DNA of 64,000 nucleotides from Neisseria bergeri (GTDB lineage Bacteria; Pseudomonadota; Gammaproteobacteria; Burkholderiales; Neisseriaceae): NCBI GenBank assembly GCA_003044455.1, contig POWY01000001.1, positions 1 to 64,000 of the forward strand, read 5' to 3'. Shown piece by piece: positions 1 to 7,792 of this stretch (position 1 is its first letter; each line of letters starts with the position of its first letter). The notes under the pieces were generated by a model. It saw only the letters and a program-made list of their open reading frames with translations, ran no database searches and was not told where the DNA came from. The position numbers and the translations under genes were made by a program.

Positions 1-69
1 AGACGAAACGGCGATGACGAAGTTTCGTTTGGCGATGTCGATACCTGCACAGTTGTATTGGGTACTCAT
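1..69 (-). CDS. IS110-family transposase / Piv-like invertase, N-terminal fragment
   Basis: The gene runs off the left edge of the window, leaving only about 23 N-terminal codons. They read MSTQYNCAGIDIAKRNFVIA, and the GIDIAK motif carries the first catalytic Asp of the DEDD transposases of the IS110 family. That family includes the Moraxella pilin-gene invertase Piv and the invertase-related genes of pathogenic neisseriae. A purine-rich AAGGCAGG lies just upstream. A second in-frame ATG sits directly before the chosen one, so the start could be 72. Family assignment rests on the N-terminal motif alone, and the intactness of the rest cannot be judged. Confidence 0.75.
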   Translation of the reverse strand, partial: MSTQYNCAGIDIAKRNFVIAVSS

Positions 70-231
70 CATAAACCTGCCTTGCATTCGGTTGTATTGT
101 CTGGCAACTGTCCGGTTGTGTCGATGGGTTGCCCTGCCCTCCCTGTGCTACGCAACGGTTGTCTGCCTTGGGTGGGCGCGGGTGGCGGCCGGGCGGTTTG
201 TTGCTATGATACAGTGATTACAATATACAAG

Positions 232-249
232 GGTGGGCTTCAGCCCACC
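232..249. repeat. Short perfect inverted repeat
   Basis: Two 8-bp arms, GGTGGGCT and AGCCCACC, are separated by 2 bp. It lies between the start of the IS110-like gene and a NIME. It could mark the edge of the insertion sequence or be a small hairpin; nothing decides between these. Confidence 0.4.
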
Positions 250-279
250 GCTTCGACGGCATCAAATGCCTTGTCGGGC

Positions 280-291
280 TTCAGACGGCAT
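280..291 (-). repeat. DNA uptake sequence (12-mer DUS)
   Basis: Perfect TTCAGACGGCAT, the reverse complement of ATGCCGTCTGAA. It is a single copy in intergenic DNA and so does not form a terminator hairpin. DUS is recognised during type IV pilus-dependent transformation. Confidence 0.9.
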
Positions 292-356
292 CGCCCCCGC
301 CGCCGTCATTCCCGTGCTCGGGCAACGGCAGTTTCTAAAGATCATAAAAACCCGTC

Positions 357-452
357 ATTCCCGCGCAGGCGGGAATCTAAACCTTCGGGAAACGGCAATA
401 TTCAAAGATTATCTGAAAGTTTGAGGTTCCGGATTTCCGTTTCCACGGGAAT
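357..452. repeat. NIME: RS unit bounded by two dRS3 copies
   Basis: A perfect dRS3 (ATTCCC-N8-GGGAAT) lies at 357-376 and a degenerate one at 433-452, with a unique RS-type spacer between them. This is the neisserial intergenic mosaic element arrangement. From 453 to about 599 I recognise nothing further. Confidence 0.75.
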
Positions 453-599
453 GACGAAAGGTTGCGGACATCAAGGGGATGACGGGGTTTCAGAATGATT
501 TAAGATAAATCAATCCCGCAATTCGGGGATAACCGTTTTATGCGTCGGATTTCGCAAACAGGCTGTTTTTGCACAAGCCCTGCCGCAGGTGGAAAGCAG

Positions 600-628
600 G
601 AAAAAGAAACCGCCGCAATGGCGGCGGT
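600..628 (-). terminator. Rho-independent terminator of the NspA-like gene
   Basis: ACCGCCGC-AATG-GCGGCGGT forms an 8-bp GC stem. Read on the minus strand it is followed by a T-rich run (the complement of 601-608). It lies about 30 bp past the stop codon of the gene at 659-1177. Confidence 0.7.
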
Positions 629-658
629 CGGCTTGCCGGCGGATGCCGGTTTCGGGGG

Positions 659-1177
659 TTAGAATTTTACGCGGACGCCGGCGGTATATTCGTTGGCAAA
701 TACCCTTGTATCGTCAAATTTGCCCAAATAATTGAAGCGGTAGCCCAAATCCAAAGTAACGTTGGGTGCGACTTCAAAGCCGACACCGCCCAATGCGCCG
801 ATGCTTGCTTTGGTTTTACTGTATTTTCCGTCTCCATCTTTTAAAGTCAATCGGTTCAGTCCCAAACGCGCGCCGACATAAGGTTTGACGATGGAATTGG
901 TGTTGAAGTCTTTGATGACGGCAACGCCTGCGCCTTGGAGTGTGGCGGTAGTGTCCTCAATTTTGTCGCGGACGCGGTAGTAGTCTGCGGCAATACGCAT
1001 ATCGCCGGCATCGAAGCCGACGGAAACGCGAGGGAGGAAATTGTTGGATGTTTCGCCATCGTAGCGGATGGAGGAAAGACCCGCGTCACCTTGTACATAA
1101 ACGCCCGGCTGGTTGTCGGCGGCAAATGCGGCAGCGGGGAGGGCAAGCACGGTTAATGCAGTAAGGAGTTTTTTCAT
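659..1177 (-). CDS. NspA/opacity-family outer membrane beta-barrel protein
   Basis: The 172-aa product has a typical signal peptide (MKKLLTALTVLALPAAAFA, cleavage after AFA). Alternating hydrophobic/hydrophilic strands follow, and it ends in VRVKF with the C-terminal Phe that signals beta-barrel insertion. The stretch VKPYVGARLGLNR and the ending EYTAGVRVKF closely resemble the meningococcal surface protein NspA, so this looks like an NspA paralogue of the Opa-like 8-strand barrel family. The frame stays open upstream to 1411, but the signal peptide and an AGGA ribosome-binding site support starting at 1177. The apparent promoter lies beyond a 180-bp repeat tract. The function is unknown; NspA binds factor H, but that cannot be assumed here. 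Confidence 0.85.
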   Translation of the reverse strand: MKKLLTALTVLALPAAAFAADNQPGVYVQGDAGLSSIRYDGETSNNFLPRVSVGFDAGDMRIAADYYRVRDKIEDTTATLQGAGVAVIKDFNTNSIVKPYVGARLGLNRLTLKDGDGKYSKTKASIGALGGVGFEVAPNVTLDLGYRFNYLGKFDDTRVFANEYTAGVRVKF

Positions 1178-1221
1178 TTCTCGATTCCTAAAAATGTTCA
1201 AAATTTTCTGAATATCGGAAT

Positions 1222-1401
1222 CCGTTGGGAAATCCGTTGGGAAATCCGTTGGGAAATCCGTTGGGAAATCCGTTGGGAAATCCGTTGGGAAATCCGTTGG
1301 GAAATCCGTTGGGAAATCCGTTGGGAAATCCGTTGGGAAATCCGTTGGGAAATCCGTTGGGAAATCCGTTGGGAAATCCGTTGGGAAATCCGTTGGGAAA
1401 T
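1222..1401. repeat. 15 perfect tandem copies of a 12-bp unit in the 5' leader of the NspA-like gene
   Basis: The unit CCGTTGGGAAAT (ATTTCCCAACGG in gene direction) repeats 15 times without a mismatch. The tract ends 44 bp before the start codon of the outer-membrane protein gene and starts just after a TATAAT box. It is therefore probably transcribed as leader. Copy-number change would alter leader length in 12-nt steps. Because 12 is a multiple of 3 and no frame of the unit contains a stop, it cannot act as an on/off frameshift switch. Confidence 0.95.
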
Positions 1402-1409
1402 CCCATTTC

Positions 1410-1415
1410 ATTATA
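1410..1415 (-). promoter_or_regulatory. Candidate -10 box of the NspA-like gene
   Basis: A perfect TATAAT lies on the minus strand directly upstream of the 12-bp repeat tract, in AT-rich DNA. No good TTGACA is seen 16-18 bp further up. If used, transcription would begin at about 1400-1404 and the repeats would be in the leader RNA. Confidence 0.45.
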
Positions 1416-1586
1416 CAATATTTTTCAAATTTTTGCCTGTTTTCGGCTTTTTTGTCGTTCCGGTTCGTCCGGTTTTGCCGGGGGCTTTTGTTGCCGCCTG
1501 TTTGTGCCGGTGTGCTAAAATTTCCCGTTTCCGCGTATTGTGTTTTCCGCCGCCGGGCGGTTTGTTTGCGAATCGGACGAGAATTT

Positions 1587-2819
1587 ATGCCTTCTGCCCA
1601 TTATCCTGAAATGAACGAAAAACTGATGGCGGTTTTGATGGCGATGCTGGTCGCGCTGATGCCGTTTTCCATCGATGCCTACCTGCCCGCGATTCCCGAA
1701 ATGGCGCAGTCGCTGAACGCGGATGTCCACCGTATCGAACAGAGTTTGAGTTTGTTTATGTTCGGCACGGCGTTCGGGCAGGTGGTCGGCGGCGCGGTGT
1801 CCGACATCAAAGGGCGCAAACCCGTCGCCCTGACCGGTCTGATTGTATATTGCCTTGCCGTTGCCGCCATCGTATTTGCTTCGAGTGCCGAACAGCTCCT
1901 CAACCTGCGTGCGGTACAGGCATTCGGCGCGGGTATGACTGTGGTCATTGTCGGCGCGATGGTGCGCGACTATTATTCCGGACGCAAAGCCGCGCAGATG
2001 TTTGCCCTCATCGGCATCATCCTGATGATTGTGCCGCTGGTCGCACCTATGGCCGGCGCACTGTTGCAGGGCTTGGGCGGCTGGCAGGCAATTTTTGTTT
2101 TTCTGGCGGCGTATTCGCTGGTGTTGCTCGGTTTGGTGCAGCATTTCCTGCCCAAACCCGCCGCCGGCGGCAAAATCGGACGGGACGTGTTCGGGCTGGT
2201 GGCAGGGCGGTTCAAGCGCGTATTGAAAACCCGTGCCGCGATGGGTTATCTGTTTTTTCAGGCATTCAGCTTCGGTTCGATGTTCGCCTTTCTGACTGAA
2301 TCTTCCTTCGTGTACCGGCAGCTTTACCGCGTTACGCCGCACCAGTACGCTTGGGTGTTCGCGCTCAACATCATCACGATGATGTCGTTCAACCGTATTA
2401 CCGCGTGGCGGCTCAAAACCGGCGCGCATCCGCAAAGCATCCTGCTGTGGGGGATTGTCGTCCAGTTTGCCGCCAACCTGTCCCAACTCGCCGCCGTGCT
2501 GTTTTTCGGGTTGCCCCCGTTTTGGCTGCTGGTTGCGTGCGTGATGTTTTCCGTCGGCACACAGGGCTTGGTCGGTGCGAACACGCAGGCGTGTTTCATG
2601 TCTTATTTCAAAGAAGAGGGCGGCAGCGCGAACGCCGTGTTGGGCGTGTTCCAATCTTTAATCGGCGCGGGCGTGGGCATGGCGGCAACCGTCCTGCACG
2701 ACGGTTCGGCAACCGTGATGGCGGCAACGATGACCGCCTCGACATCGTGCGGCATCGTGCTGCTGTGGCTGTGTTCGCACCGGGCGTGGAAAGAAAACGA
2801 ACAGAGCGAATACCTTTAA
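1587..2819 (+). CDS. bcr: Bcr/CflA-family multidrug efflux MFS transporter
   Basis: A 410-aa inner-membrane drug:proton antiporter of the major facilitator superfamily. The N-terminus has the Bcr/CflA signature MPFSIDAYLPAIPEMA in the first helix, and DIKGRKPVALTG is the conserved MFS loop 2-3 motif. About twelve hydrophobic segments follow. The open frame extends back to 1452, but the residues before 1587 are not membrane-like. ATG 1587 (MPSAHYPEMNE) fits the family length; ATG 1611 is an alternative, and neither has a strong ribosome-binding site. It ends just before a DUS-pair terminator. Substrates (bicyclomycin, chloramphenicol-like drugs in relatives) are not predictable here. Confidence 0.88.
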   Translation: MPSAHYPEMNEKLMAVLMAMLVALMPFSIDAYLPAIPEMAQSLNADVHRIEQSLSLFMFGTAFGQVVGGAVSDIKGRKPVALTGLIVYCLAVAAIVFASSAEQLLNLRAVQAFGAGMTVVIVGAMVRDYYSGRKAAQMFALIGIILMIVPLVAPMAGALLQGLGGWQAIFVFLAAYSLVLLGLVQHFLPKPAAGGKIGRDVFGLVAGRFKRVLKTRAAMGYLFFQAFSFGSMFAFLTESSFVYRQLYRVTPHQYAWVFALNIITMMSFNRITAWRLKTGAHPQSILLWGIVVQFAANLSQLAAVLFFGLPPFWLLVACVMFSVGTQGLVGANTQACFMSYFKEEGGSANAVLGVFQSLIGAGVGMAATVLHDGSATVMAATMTASTSCGIVLLWLCSHRAWKENEQSEYL

Positions 2820-2825
2820 CGGAAA

Positions 2826-2857
2826 ATGCCGTCTGAAACCGCTTCAGACGGCATTTG
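2826..2857 (+). terminator. DUS-pair terminator after bcr
   Basis: ATGCCGTCTGAA (2826-2837) and its inverse TTCAGACGGCAT (2843-2854) are spaced by 5 bp and followed by TTT. It is the typical neisserial use of two uptake sequences as a transcription terminator. Confidence 0.85.
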
Positions 2858-2896
2858 ATGTTAGAATGCACGGCAAATTACTGTTCAGGCGAAATT

Positions 2897-3985
2897 ATGT
2901 CCCAAACTATCGACGAACTCCTCATCCCGCACCGTAACGCCATCGACACCATCGATGCCGAAATCCTGCGCCTGCTCAACGAACGCGCGCAACACGCCCA
3001 CGCCATCGGCGAATTGAAAGGTACGGGCGCGGTATACCGTCCCGAACGCGAAGTCGCCGTGTTGCGCCGCATTCAGGATTTGAACAAAGGCCCGCTGCCC
3101 GACGAATCGGTAGCACGCCTGTTTCGGGAAGTGATGAGCGAGTGCCTCGCCGTCGAACGTCCGCTGACCATTGCCTATTTGGGGCCGCAGGGCACGTTTA
3201 CCCAACAGGCGGCAATCAAACATTTCGGACACGCCGCGCATACCATGGCGTGTCCGACCATAGACAACTGCTTCAAGCAGGTTGAAACCCGTCAGGCGGA
3301 TTATCTGGTCGCGCCCGTGGAAAACTCGACCGAAGGCTCGGTCGGTCGCACGTTGGATTTGCTTGCCGTTACCGCGTTGCAGGCGTGCGGCGAAGTCGTT
3401 TTACGCATCCACCACAACCTTTTGCGTAAGAACAACGGCAGCACCGAGGGCATCGCCAAAGTCTTTTCCCACGCGCAGGCGTTGGCGCAATGCAACGACT
3501 GGTTGGGCAGGCATCTGCCCAACGCCGAGAGGGTGGCGGTCTCCAGCAATGCCGAAGCCGCAAGGCTGGTTGCCGAATCGGACGACGGTACGGTTGCCGC
3601 CATTGCCGGACGCACGGCGGCGGAAATTTACGGACTCAGCCCTGTTGCCGAGTGCATTGAGGATGAGACGAACAACACCACGCGCTTCCTGGTTATGGGT
3701 CATCATGAAACCGGTGCCGGCGGCAGCGACAAAACCTCGCTGGTCGTTTCCGCACCCAACCGGGCAGGCGCGGTTGCCTCGCTGCTGCAACCCCTGACCG
3801 AATTAGGCATTTCCATGACCAAGTTTGAGAGCCGTCCCGGAAAGGCGGCGTTGTGGGAATACCTGTTCTTTATCGATATCGAGGGACACCGGACGGATGA
3901 CAAGGTTCAGACGGCATTAAAACAGTTGGGCGAGCGCGTCTCGTTCGTCAAAATCATCGGTTCGTATCCGACTGCCGTTTTGTAG
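2897..3985 (+). CDS. pheA: Bifunctional chorismate mutase / prephenate dehydratase (P-protein)
   Basis: This 362-aa cytoplasmic enzyme makes phenylpyruvate from chorismate in phenylalanine synthesis. Residues 1-90 are an AroQ-type chorismate mutase (IDAEILRLLNERAQHA, then RPEREV). Residues about 93-270 are the prephenate dehydratase (YLGPQGTFTQQAA, PVENSTEGSVGRTLDLL, and the TTRF motif in NNTTRFLVMG). From about 280 there is an ACT domain with GAVASLL and ESRPGK, the Phe-binding elements for feedback inhibition. ATG 2897 is chosen because the mutase helix begins there; the open frame reaches back to 2855 without a ribosome-binding site. All domains appear intact. Confidence 0.95.
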   Translation: MSQTIDELLIPHRNAIDTIDAEILRLLNERAQHAHAIGELKGTGAVYRPEREVAVLRRIQDLNKGPLPDESVARLFREVMSECLAVERPLTIAYLGPQGTFTQQAAIKHFGHAAHTMACPTIDNCFKQVETRQADYLVAPVENSTEGSVGRTLDLLAVTALQACGEVVLRIHHNLLRKNNGSTEGIAKVFSHAQALAQCNDWLGRHLPNAERVAVSSNAEAARLVAESDDGTVAAIAGRTAAEIYGLSPVAECIEDETNNTTRFLVMGHHETGAGGSDKTSLVVSAPNRAGAVASLLQPLTELGISMTKFESRPGKAALWEYLFFIDIEGHRTDDKVQTALKQLGERVSFVKIIGSYPTAVL

Positions 3986-3996
3986 TCGCGGCAGCG

Positions 3997-4008
3997 TTCA
4001 GACGGCAT
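3997..4008 (-). repeat. DNA uptake sequence between pheA and recO
   Basis: A single perfect TTCAGACGGCAT, 11 bp after the pheA stop and 13 bp before recO. Without an inverted partner it should not terminate transcription, so pheA-recO-pdxJ could be co-transcribed. Confidence 0.85.
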
Positions 4009-4021
4009 TTCCCCAACGATT

Positions 4022-4765
4022 ATGTCCGAATACAGAGTCAACCACGAACCCATTTTTATGCTGGCATCTTCGCCTTGGCGCGAAAGCAGCCTGCGGGTCG
4101 AAGCCTTCAGCCGCCGTTACGGGCGTGTGGCTTTGCTGGCACGGAGCGCGCGCAAGCGGCAGAGCGAATTGCGCGGCGTGCTGGTTCCCTTCGTGCCCGT
4201 CAGCGCGTCGTGGTACGGCAGTCAGGAACTCAAAACCCTGCACCGTGCCGAATGGGTCGGCGGATGGCGGCAGCCGCAGGGCAGGGCGTTGTTCAGCGGT
4301 CTGTATGTGAACGAGCTGGTTTTAAAACTGACCGCGCGCGAAGACCCGATGCCCGAACTGTACGACGCGTTGGCAAAAGTGATGGAGGCGGTCTGCCTTG
4401 AAGCCAACCACATTGCCGATTTGCGCCGCTTCGAATGGAAGCTGCTCAATGCCTTGGGCGTTGCCCCCGATTTGCACGCCGACGGCACGGGCGGCGATAT
4501 TTTGGCGGACAAAACCTACCGGCTGATGCCCGAAGAGGCGGTCATGCCCGTATGCCGGGACACGGACGCGCTTTCGCACGAAGCCGGCGCAATTGTCGAA
4601 GGGCAAAGCCTGATCGATTTGCGCGAAGGCAGTTTCCGCACCGCCGAAAGCCTGCAACAGGCATTGAAAATCACACGGCTGCTGATCGGCACGCTGCTTC
4701 CCGAAGGCTTGAAATCGCGGCAGGTGTTGGAACAGATAAGGCAGTTCGACCGCAATACCGCGTAG
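4022..4765 (+). CDS. recO: DNA repair protein RecO
   Basis: A 247-aa protein of the RecFOR pathway, which displaces SSB and loads RecA at gapped DNA. The N-terminal OB-fold begins with [31 protein letters not shown], typical of RecO, and [10 protein letters not shown] follows. The C-terminal two-thirds is helical. The zinc-finger cysteines of some RecO proteins are not evident. The gene lies between pheA and pdxJ, and the recO-pdxJ order is common in proteobacteria. RecO contributes to recombination and pilin antigenic variation in neisseriae. Confidence 0.92.
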   Translation: MSEYRVNHEPIFMLASSPWRESSLRVEAFSRRYGRVALLARSARKRQSELRGVLVPFVPVSASWYGSQELKTLHRAEWVGGWRQPQGRALFSGLYVNELVLKLTAREDPMPELYDALAKVMEAVCLEANHIADLRRFEWKLLNALGVAPDLHADGTGGDILADKTYRLMPEEAVMPVCRDTDALSHEAGAIVEGQSLIDLREGSFRTAESLQQALKITRLLIGTLLPEGLKSRQVLEQIRQFDRNTA

Positions 4766-4817
4766 CCGCACCCGCACCATGCCGTCAAACAGAAAAACGA
4801 AGAGAAAAGGAAACATT

Positions 4818-5546
4818 ATGCTTCTGGGTGTCAACATCGACCACATCGCCACCGTCCGCAACGCGCGCGGCACGACTTATCCCAGCCCCGTGGAAGCGGC
4901 ATTGGTTGCCGAAACGCACGGTGCAGACCTGATTACCATGCACCTGCGCGAAGACCGCCGCCACATCAAAGACGCGGACGTGTTTGCCGTCAAAAACGCC
5001 ATCCGCACGCGCCTGAACCTTGAAATGGCACTGACCGAAGAAATGCTCGAAAACGCGCTTAAAGTGATGCCGCAAGACGTGTGCATCGTGCCTGAAAAAC
5101 GTCAGGAAATCACGACCGAAGGCGGCTTGGACGTATTGGCGCAACAGGAAAAAATCGCCGAGTTCACCAAAATCCTGACCGACGCGGGCATACGCGTGTC
5201 CTTGTTTATCGATGCCGACGGCAGGCAAATCCAAGCCGCCTATGATGTCGGCGCACCCGTTGTCGAGCTGCACACAGGCGCGTATGCCGACGCGCGCAGC
5301 CACGCCGAACAAATCAGGCAGTTCGAGCGCATCCAAAACGGCGCGCATTTCGCCGGCGATTTGGGCTTGGTCGTCAACGCCGGACACGGACTGACCATAC
5401 ACAACGTTACCCCCATCGCCCAAATCCTCGCCATCCGCGAGCTGAACATCGGGCATTCGCTGATTGCCCAAGCCCTCTTCCTCGGACTGCCCGAAGCCGT
5501 GCGCCAAATGAAGGAGGCGATGTTCAGGGCAAGGCTGCTGCCGTAA
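4818..5546 (+). CDS. pdxJ: Pyridoxine 5'-phosphate synthase
   Basis: A 242-aa TIM-barrel enzyme that joins 1-deoxyxylulose 5-phosphate and 3-amino-2-oxopropyl phosphate, the last ring-forming step of de novo vitamin B6 synthesis. Signatures include [17 protein letters not shown] at the start, [24 protein letters not shown] and [10 protein letters not shown]; these contain the catalytic His and Glu residues. ATG 4818 is preceded by GAAAAGGAAAC, a good ribosome-binding site; the open frame before it is not conserved-looking. In many proteobacteria acpS follows directly, but here an AT-rich insert intervenes. Confidence 0.96.
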   Translation: MLLGVNIDHIATVRNARGTTYPSPVEAALVAETHGADLITMHLREDRRHIKDADVFAVKNAIRTRLNLEMALTEEMLENALKVMPQDVCIVPEKRQEITTEGGLDVLAQQEKIAEFTKILTDAGIRVSLFIDADGRQIQAAYDVGAPVVELHTGAYADARSHAEQIRQFERIQNGAHFAGDLGLVVNAGHGLTIHNVTPIAQILAIRELNIGHSLIAQALFLGLPEAVRQMKEAMFRARLLP

Positions 5547-5561
5547 GGGCAGGCAAACCGT

Positions 5562-5573
5562 TTCAGACGGCAT
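5562..5573 (-). repeat. DNA uptake sequence after pdxJ
   Basis: A single perfect TTCAGACGGCAT 15 bp past the pdxJ stop. It lies at the boundary between core GC-rich DNA and the AT-rich insert that begins about 20 bp later. Confidence 0.85.
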
Positions 5574-5592
5574 TTTACGACAGGAGTGTGTT

Positions 5593-6374
5593 ATGAATCA
5601 AAAGTATATTCTATCTGCAAACAATAATAGTTTGATAGAAGAAATTCACAATACAGTACAGAGTATTGGGTATTGTATTGTTCGCGGTCTTAATCTAAAC
5701 CACCTTGATGACAGCCGGAGAAACAAGAAATTATTTGACTTTCTATCTCAATTAGGAATGCTGACAAACCACAAAGGCGATGGTCTTATAAATCTATATT
5801 TTGGGATATTAAATATCGCGGCGATGACTATGTAATAAATAATGATATAACTTTCTCGGAAGATGTTGGAGAATGTCCACTTCATAGTGATTCATCTTTT
5901 AGTGAAAACCCGGAAAGTTATTTGGTTATGTATGTAGTAAAATCAGCCAATGATGGAGGTAATTCTCTATTTTTAAGTTCATCAGATATTGTCAATCAGT
6001 TATCTAAAACAGAAACCGGTAAAAAACACTTAAAAACATTAACGGGCAATTTATATCCATTTAAAACACCAACATCATTTGATAAAAAACAAGGTGTGAT
6101 ATGGGGTAATATCTTATCGCTCAATACACAAATGATTAGATTTAGAGGTGATTGTATCTATAAAGGTATTGAAGAAAATAGAAATAAAGTATCGGAGGAA
6201 ATGGTGCTTGCACTTGATTATCTTGTAAAGATTATAAAAAATTCGAGTGATATTCAAGAATTTTCTGCACAAGATGATGATTTGATTATTATTGATAATG
6301 TCAATGGTTTGCATGCCAGAACTGATTATACGGATAAAAACAGGCATTATATTAGAGCAAGAATTACTGTATAA
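5593..6374 (+). pseudogene. TauD/TfdA-like Fe(II)/2-oxoglutarate dioxygenase, frameshifted
   Basis: The coding sequence is in two frames. The first half (5593-5835, from MNQKYILSANNN) stops at TAA after LTNHKGDG and a few nonsense residues. A second frame, open from about 5739 to 6374, continues with SYKSIFWDIKYRGDDYV. The second half carries the facial-triad pattern HSD (in CPLHSDSSF), then a distal His in GLHART and Arg in NRHYIRARI, as in TauD/clavaminate-synthase-like oxygenases. A one-base deletion near 5775-5800 would explain the break; a sequencing error is possible. G+C is about 30% in a 60-bp sample (6181-6240), unlike the flanks. Codon 1 follows a GACAGGAG ribosome-binding site. The substrate is unknown. 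Confidence 0.7.
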
Positions 6375-6383
6375 AGGACGGTT

Positions 6384-7151
6384 ATGCAAGAAATAATGCA
6401 ATCTATCGTTTTTGTTGCTGCCGCAATACTGCATGGAATTACAGGCATGGGATTTCCGATGCTCGGTACAACCGCATTGGCTTTTATAATGCCATTGTCC
6501 AAGGTTGTTGCCTTGGTGGCATTACCAAGCCTGTTAATGAGCTTGTTGGTTCTATGCAGCAATAACAAAAAGGGTTTTTGGCAAGAGATTGTTTATTATT
6601 TAAAAACCTATAAATTGCTTGCTATCGGCAGCGTCGTTGGCAGCATTTTGGGGGTGAAGTTGCTTTTGATACTTCCAGTGTCTTGGCTGCTTTTACTGAT
6701 GGCAATCATTACATTGTATTATTCTGTTAATGGTATTTTAAATGTATGTGCAAAAGCAAAAAATATTCAAGTAGTTGCCAATAATAAGAATATGGTTCTT
6801 TTTGGGTTTTTGGCAGGCATCATCGGTGGTTCAACCAATGCCATGTCTCCCATATTATTAATATTTTTGCTTAGCGAAACAGAGAATAAAAATCGTATCG
6901 CAAAATCAAGCAATCTATGCTATCTTTTGGCGAAAATTGTTCAAATATATATGCTAAGAGACCAGTATTGGTTATTAAATAAGAGTGAATACGGTTTAAT
7001 ATTTTTACTGTCCGTATTGTCTGTTATTGGATTGTATGTTGGAATTCGGTTAAGGGCTAAGATTAGCCCAAATTTTTTTAAAATGTTAATTTTTATTGTT
7101 TTATTGGTATTGGCTCTGAAAATCGGGCATTCAGGTTTAATCAAACTTTAA
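6384..7151 (+). CDS. TSUP (TauE/SafE) family membrane permease
   Basis: A 255-aa inner-membrane protein with about eight hydrophobic segments and the repeated glycine-rich motifs of the family (ILHGITGMGFPMLGTTAL near residue 16 and FGFLAGIIGGSTNAMSP near residue 140). TSUP proteins move small organic anions such as sulfite or sulfoacetate. It starts 9 bp after the dioxygenase relic with AAAGGACGG before ATG, so the two form an operon. The pairing of a TauD-like oxygenase with a TauE-like permease suggests handling of a sulfonate or similar acid, but the substrate is not determinable. It is AT-rich like its partner, suggesting acquisition as a unit. Confidence 0.78.
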   Translation: MQEIMQSIVFVAAAILHGITGMGFPMLGTTALAFIMPLSKVVALVALPSLLMSLLVLCSNNKKGFWQEIVYYLKTYKLLAIGSVVGSILGVKLLLILPVSWLLLLMAIITLYYSVNGILNVCAKAKNIQVVANNKNMVLFGFLAGIIGGSTNAMSPILLIFLLSETENKNRIAKSSNLCYLLAKIVQIYMLRDQYWLLNKSEYGLIFLLSVLSVIGLYVGIRLRAKISPNFFKMLIFIVLLVLALKIGHSGLIKL

Positions 7152-7338
7152 TTCATTATTAAATGCCTTAACTCGTTATTAAATAATTGGCACAATGTTT
7201 TAGAATTTCAAATGCAAAAGGTTACAATAAAAATTGTTACCGACAAAACCCAAAAAGTGGACATTCACGCCATTTTAACGCCCCAAGAAATTGACGGCAT
7301 TCATCATTACCCACAATCAAGGGCAAAGGAGCGCAAAT

Positions 7339-7716
7339 ATGATTTACGGCATAGGCACAGACATCGTTTCCCTCAAGCGCATCATCCGCTTAAACAAAAA
7401 ATTCGGACAGGCGTTTGCCGGGCGCATCCTCACTCCCGAAGAGCTGCTTGAATTTCCACAGGCGGGCAAACCCGTCAACTACCTTGCCAAACGCTTTGCC
7501 GCCAAAGAAGCCTTCGCCAAAGCCGTCGGTACGGGCATACGCGGCGCGGTTTCCTTCCGCAACATCGGCATCGGGCACGACGCATTGGGCAAACCCGAAT
7601 TTTTCTATGCCCCCGCCCTGTCCAAATGGCTGGAGGAACAAGGCATCAGCCGCGTCAGCCTCAGCATGAGCGACGAAGAAGACACCGTATTGGCGTTTGC
7701 CGTTGCCGAAAAATAA
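7339..7716 (+). CDS. acpS: Holo-[acyl-carrier-protein] synthase
   Basis: A 125-aa phosphopantetheinyl transferase that moves 4'-phosphopantetheine from CoA to apo-ACP. The N-terminal MIYGIGTDIVSLKRI holds the metal-binding Asp, and RFAAKEAFAKAVGTGIR is the second signature with the catalytic Glu/Lys. GCGCAAAT and an AAGGAG ribosome-binding site precede ATG 7339. The 180 bp upstream are AT-rich and hold a short open frame (from 7212) that overlaps acpS out of frame; I treat that as edge sequence of the insert. Core G+C resumes here. Confidence 0.95.
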   Translation: MIYGIGTDIVSLKRIIRLNKKFGQAFAGRILTPEELLEFPQAGKPVNYLAKRFAAKEAFAKAVGTGIRGAVSFRNIGIGHDALGKPEFFYAPALSKWLEEQGISRVSLSMSDEEDTVLAFAVAEK

Positions 7717-7792
7717 AACAGTACCCATTGGCAGGTCGGATGCCCGAATCCGACCTTTCCGGATTTTGAGACGACCTTCTCCAACCCTTCCC

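Noticed and set aside
659-1411. 250-aa ORF fusing the repeat-coded (DFPT)n peptide to the NspA-like protein
   Set aside because: Its ATG lies within the TATAAT box and would be upstream of the transcript; the signal peptide at 1177 is the sensible start.
1188-1518. Repeat-coded ORFs (GFPN and GNPL repeats) on both strands
   Set aside because: They exist only because no frame of the 12-bp unit contains a stop; there is no other protein-like sequence.
1515-2654. Long antisense ORF across bcr, and similar long antisense ORFs over aspS, gluP and nhaC
   Set aside because: They are shadows of GC-rich codons, rich in His/Arg/Gln and without homology or start signals.
7212-7451. 79-aa ORF overlapping the start of acpS
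   Set aside because: Half of it is acpS read out of frame; the rest is AT-rich edge sequence without a ribosome-binding site.
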